Of a DNA stretch of 64,000 nt, positions 61,385-64,000 are shown one piece after another. Source of the stretch: Agaricus subrufescens. Lineage: Eukaryota > Basidiomycota > Agaricomycetes > Agaricales > Agaricaceae. The notes under the pieces are model-generated. The model had not been told where the DNA came from, searched no databases, and was given only the letters and a program-made list of their open reading frames with translations. The stretch lies in the NCBI GenBank assembly GCA_029945375.1, contig JAQOTE010000017.1, positions 62,001-126,000 on the forward strand, in the 5' to 3' direction. Each line of letters begins with the position of its first letter. The stretch's first letter is position 1. A program made the translations under genes and the position numbers.

Positions 61385-62719
61385 ATGTCTTCGACCCCTT
61401 CCAATGCCCCTACTGGCCCTTCTGGCGGTTTACGTCCCGATACGCAACTAGCTAAGACCGAGTTGGAAGATAATGTCACTAATTATCACCATCGCGTCAA
61501 TCGCTACGAGTCGAAACAAACCACTCGAGGTTCTGTAGGCAATGCCTTGTCCCTGGTGCCTGATTCTGCTGTGCGTTGTGGCTAGCTTGTCCTATTTTAG
61601 TTTTATCTAACGATGCCATACAGACTGCCTTGCTACAGCAGCTCAAGTCCGATCCCGCAGCCGTTGACAAGCCCGAGATATTCAAATTGCTGGGCCGTAC
61701 TAAACGCTGTTTCGACCACTGGCAGGACAATTTCGAAAAGGATTACAAGTATCCCACTGTATACTCCAGGCTAGTTGAGATCCTGGAACAGAAGACTCGT
61801 ACCAAGGGTCCCTCGTCCGGCAACGCCACCCCTGTATCCAATATCAGCACTAAAGGTTCCTCGGCTGGGTCTGAGGCGTCTAACGTCCCTCCTTCTAAAA
61901 AGGTAAACCTCTAGCTACTTGCTCTATTAGGTGCTGATGAGGATTCAGCGTCGTTATGCTAAGACTATTAAGTCCTCTGCCACTGTCGAGAGTAGCGATA
62001 GCGGTAGCGAAGAGGAGGTCGTTGTCGTCCCTCCTCATAATGCTCCTAAGCTTCCTGCTACATCTAACGTAAGCTGATCTTCTTCTTGTTTCTTAACTAG
62101 TGGTTAATATCGCCCCTAGGCCATGGAGATCGACGATGATGGGTCTATTCCTTCTCTCGTCCCCACTGCCCCAGGTAGTGAAGCCTCTTCCGCCAGAACT
62201 CGAAGCAACTCTTGTTCTGCTGCGGTGCGTGCAACTAACTACTTCTGATATCGCACCCATTCCTGATTAGTCCTCTCTATCTGGTCGTTTCAGGGGCCAT
62301 CTCCTATTCGTCCCCAGACGGTGCGTATTCCTTATGCCACTGTGCCCGGCTTGGATACTAGTAGCTGGACTTACAAACGCGCTGTACAGCTCCTTACTGG
62401 TATGGGTACTGCGGCATCCATAACTGCCCCGTTACATTCTGGTGCGGTATCTGCTACTAGCTAGTTTATGATCTGTACTGATGCATATCTATTAGGCAAA
62501 GGCCTTCTTAGTGTTGTACAAGGACTTGCCGCTTCCGCCCTCGAGGTCGACCATGCCGCCCTCAAGACCTCATCCAAGCACAACTTGGAGGCTAGATACT
62601 TGGTCACTAATGGCCAATTAGTTTCGGCTGCTCAGGACTTGGAAGTTTCTGTACGCCGTTACGAGTTCCTCGCACAACAACAAGATACTTTGACGGGTAT
62701 GCTTAACAAGGGCACCTAA
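61385..62719 (+). CDS. Antisense gene 2 of the gypsy element, about six exons, 353 aa
   Basis: Exons 61385-61570, 61624-61902, 61949-62068, 62120-62224, 62294-62441 and 62496-62719. Donors are GTGCGT/GTGCGG, GTAAAC or GTAAGC. Introns are 46-69 nt with CTAAC or CTGAT branch sites, and all joins keep the frame to the TAA at 62717. The third exon could start 18 nt earlier. The product is Ser/Pro-rich, with a charged region (GRTKRCFDHWQDNFEKDY), an acidic stretch (SSDSGSEEEVVVV) and a probably helical Ala/Leu-rich C-terminus. No family recognised. It converges on the integrase gene, whose stop lies 125 bp beyond. Confidence 0.7.
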
Positions 62720-62844
62720 CTAGCTAGCCTAGCCCCTGTCCCTTTTCAAGGTTACTGTAGTAGTTCTGTACTTCTGAGACCGTCCTGTCCTTTCCGTTGA
62801 AGATCGTGTCCTAGCTAGTGTTTGTTTCGCAATCTAGCTTTTTG
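62720..62844. other. Convergent intergenic region
   Basis: 125 bp between the stop codons of antisense gene 2 (plus) and gypsy pol (minus). It contains six CTAG tetramers, including CTAGCTAG at 62720 and 62813, and short T runs. The 3' ends of the two opposing transcripts probably overlap here. Confidence 0.6.
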
Positions 62845-64000
62845 TTAAGTGGTTGAGACTACTAGTTCGACGTCTTTTTCCTCATCTAAAGATCTCTCGA
62901 GCTCTTGCTTCTCTAACAACTCCAGTTCTTCCTCAGTAGCGTCCAAGAGGCCGCGAACTTTATCGCTGAATACGATTTTTCGCCTAGCTAGATAGGGCAC
63001 TATCCTGTAGGCTGCCACCTTATTCTGCCATACTGAGCCGTCATATTCTGCCACAAGGTATGCTCCTCCTTTAAGCCTTTTGACGATAACCACTGGACCT
63101 AAGTATCTAGTTTTCATTTTCCTGTCTGCTGACATTTCTATAGCCGAATTTCTTACTAGAGCCAAATCTCCTGGTCCTAGATTGAAATCTTTTATTTTAT
63201 GTTTCATATCTTCTTCCAGCTGCAAGGCCCGTCGAAGTTTTTCTTCACTAATTCTCTGTCGCATTTCTTCTACATGCGAGATGTGCTTAGCTAGCGCTTG
63301 CGCCCGTAGCCCTAGCAATTCTGCCGTGGATATCATCTTATTAGGGTAGCTAACTAGCCATGTTGCTTCTTCTATATCCAGCGGGATGGTTGGTTGGGCC
63401 CCAGTTATCATGAAATATGGTGAGCAACCTGTGCCTTTTCTGACTGTTATCCGGTCGGCCCAGGTTACGTGGTGTAATACCCAGAACCATCGTTTCAGAT
63501 CTCCTCCGGTAGCCTTGTAAAGCATCTGCCGCAGATCCCAATGCGGTCTCTCAATTGTCCCATTAGCTTGTGAGTTATATGGGGAGATAGCTACTCCTTT
63601 AATCCCATATTTCTCCTCTAGCCATCGGACTGCTTTCCTAAATGGGGCACCGTTATCTGTGACAATTTTGACTAAGCTACCCCATCGGCATATTATGTCT
63701 TCGAAGAGCCAAGCCCCAATAGACTTGGCATCTTCTTTTCGTAATGCTCTGGCTTCCATCCATGATGAGAGCGCACACCTCCCATGCACTATATGTTTAC
63801 AACCGTTGGAGGCTGTAGAGATATGTACCGTATCGGCATGCAGAATCTGAAATATCGATGGTGTATGGGTTACTACTGGCGGTAGTTCCATTGCCATCTT
63901 CTGTCTAGCTTGACACAGGTGGCAGGACTTGACGTACCAGGCTACGTCGCCTTCCATCTCTGGCCACCAGAATCTCTGCGATACTAGCTTGTTGGTTGCG
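62845..64000 (-). CDS. pol: Ty3/gypsy Pol, integrase end (continues beyond window)
   Basis: Open to the window edge; the frame reads LVSQRFWWPEMEGDVAWYVK before the first internal Met at 63957. The integrase shows the CC half of its zinc finger (CHLC), then catalytic D42 (LHADTVH), D100 (VTDNGAPF) and E135 (NGTIERPH), counted from that Met, giving DD35E. A GPY/F-type module follows (RYLGPVVIVKRLKGGAYLVA, VAAYRIVPYL), then an acidic tail. I see no chromodomain. No premature stops. RT, RNase H and protease should lie to the right. CTAGCTAG is embedded in codons at about 62991 and 63291. Confidence 0.9.
   Translation of the reverse strand, partial: ATNKLVSQRFWWPEMEGDVAWYVKSCHLCQARQKMAMELPPVVTHTPSIFQILHADTVHISTASNGCKHIVHGRCALSSWMEARALRKEDAKSIGAWLFEDIICRWGSLVKIVTDNGAPFRKAVRWLEEKYGIKGVAISPYNSQANGTIERPHWDLRQMLYKATGGDLKRWFWVLHHVTWADRITVRKGTGCSPYFMITGAQPTIPLDIEEATWLVSYPNKMISTAELLGLRAQALAKHISHVEEMRQRISEEKLRRALQLEEDMKHKIKDFNLGPGDLALVRNSAIEMSADRKMKTRYLGPVVIVKRLKGGAYLVAEYDGSVWQNKVAAYRIVPYLARRKIVFSDKVRGLLDATEEELELLEKQELERSLDEEKDVELVVSTT

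Noticed and set aside
62400..62495. 96-nt alternative for the last intron of antisense gene 2 (donor GTATGG)
   Set aside because: It also keeps frame, but a 54-nt intron with donor GTGCGG at 62442 fits the size and donor type of the other introns better. Only transcript data can decide.

Overview
The window reads as a transposon graveyard from a filamentous basidiomycete, probably an Agaricomycete. The only clearly spliced genes have 46-69 nt introns with CTAAC/CTGAT branch sites. The retroelements are fungal-type copia, gypsy and Tad/R1-like LINEs. I recognise no ordinary host gene, rRNA or CRISPR array.

Positions 1-690 are the end of a gypsy-type LTR. From 699 to 56821 the DNA is nested and recombined retroelements of three kinds. 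(i) Two copia families: A has LTRs of about 317 bp and B of about 297 bp. Both begin TGTTAG and end in ACA, and both carry a primer site matching the anticodon arm of initiator tRNA-Met. (ii) EN-RT LINEs (9912-17879, 20250-25036, 27857-28318, 31474-34200). (iii) Eight LINE-like insertions that encode only the ORF1 (Gag/zinc-knuckle) protein (699-2878, 4107-8547, 4649-6883, 19497-20249, 38298-40623, 41354-43765, 50711-52963, 53106-55205). The ORF1-only copies share their 5' end, 3'-UTR blocks and tail sequence with the EN-RT LINEs and most have 13-16 bp target duplications, so they look like trans-mobilised 'half-LINEs'. Smaller pieces are a 249-bp LTR-like insert carrying an antisense tRNA-like gene (8731-8979), a 118-bp foldback MITE (14488-14605), and a 1.4-kb AT-rich spacer with a 149-bp tandem repeat (25037-26461).

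From 56822 to the right edge lies the 3' half of a Ty3/gypsy element on the minus strand: integrase (62845 to beyond 64000), then 4.6 kb, then polypurine tract and 1354-bp LTR. The 4.6 kb holds two multi-exon genes on the opposite strand (58791-60577, 535 aa, four exons; 61385-62719, 353 aa, six exons), each with a TATA box about 60-70 bp before its ATG. The LTR is packed with the palindrome CTAG.

Most copies are dead. Nonsense codons are mainly CGA to TGA, as expected from CpG deamination or a RIP-like process. The copies that keep open frames are the ORF1-only gene at 53362-55122, the truncated ORF2 at 20250-22811, several copia fragments, and the gypsy integrase with its two antisense genes.
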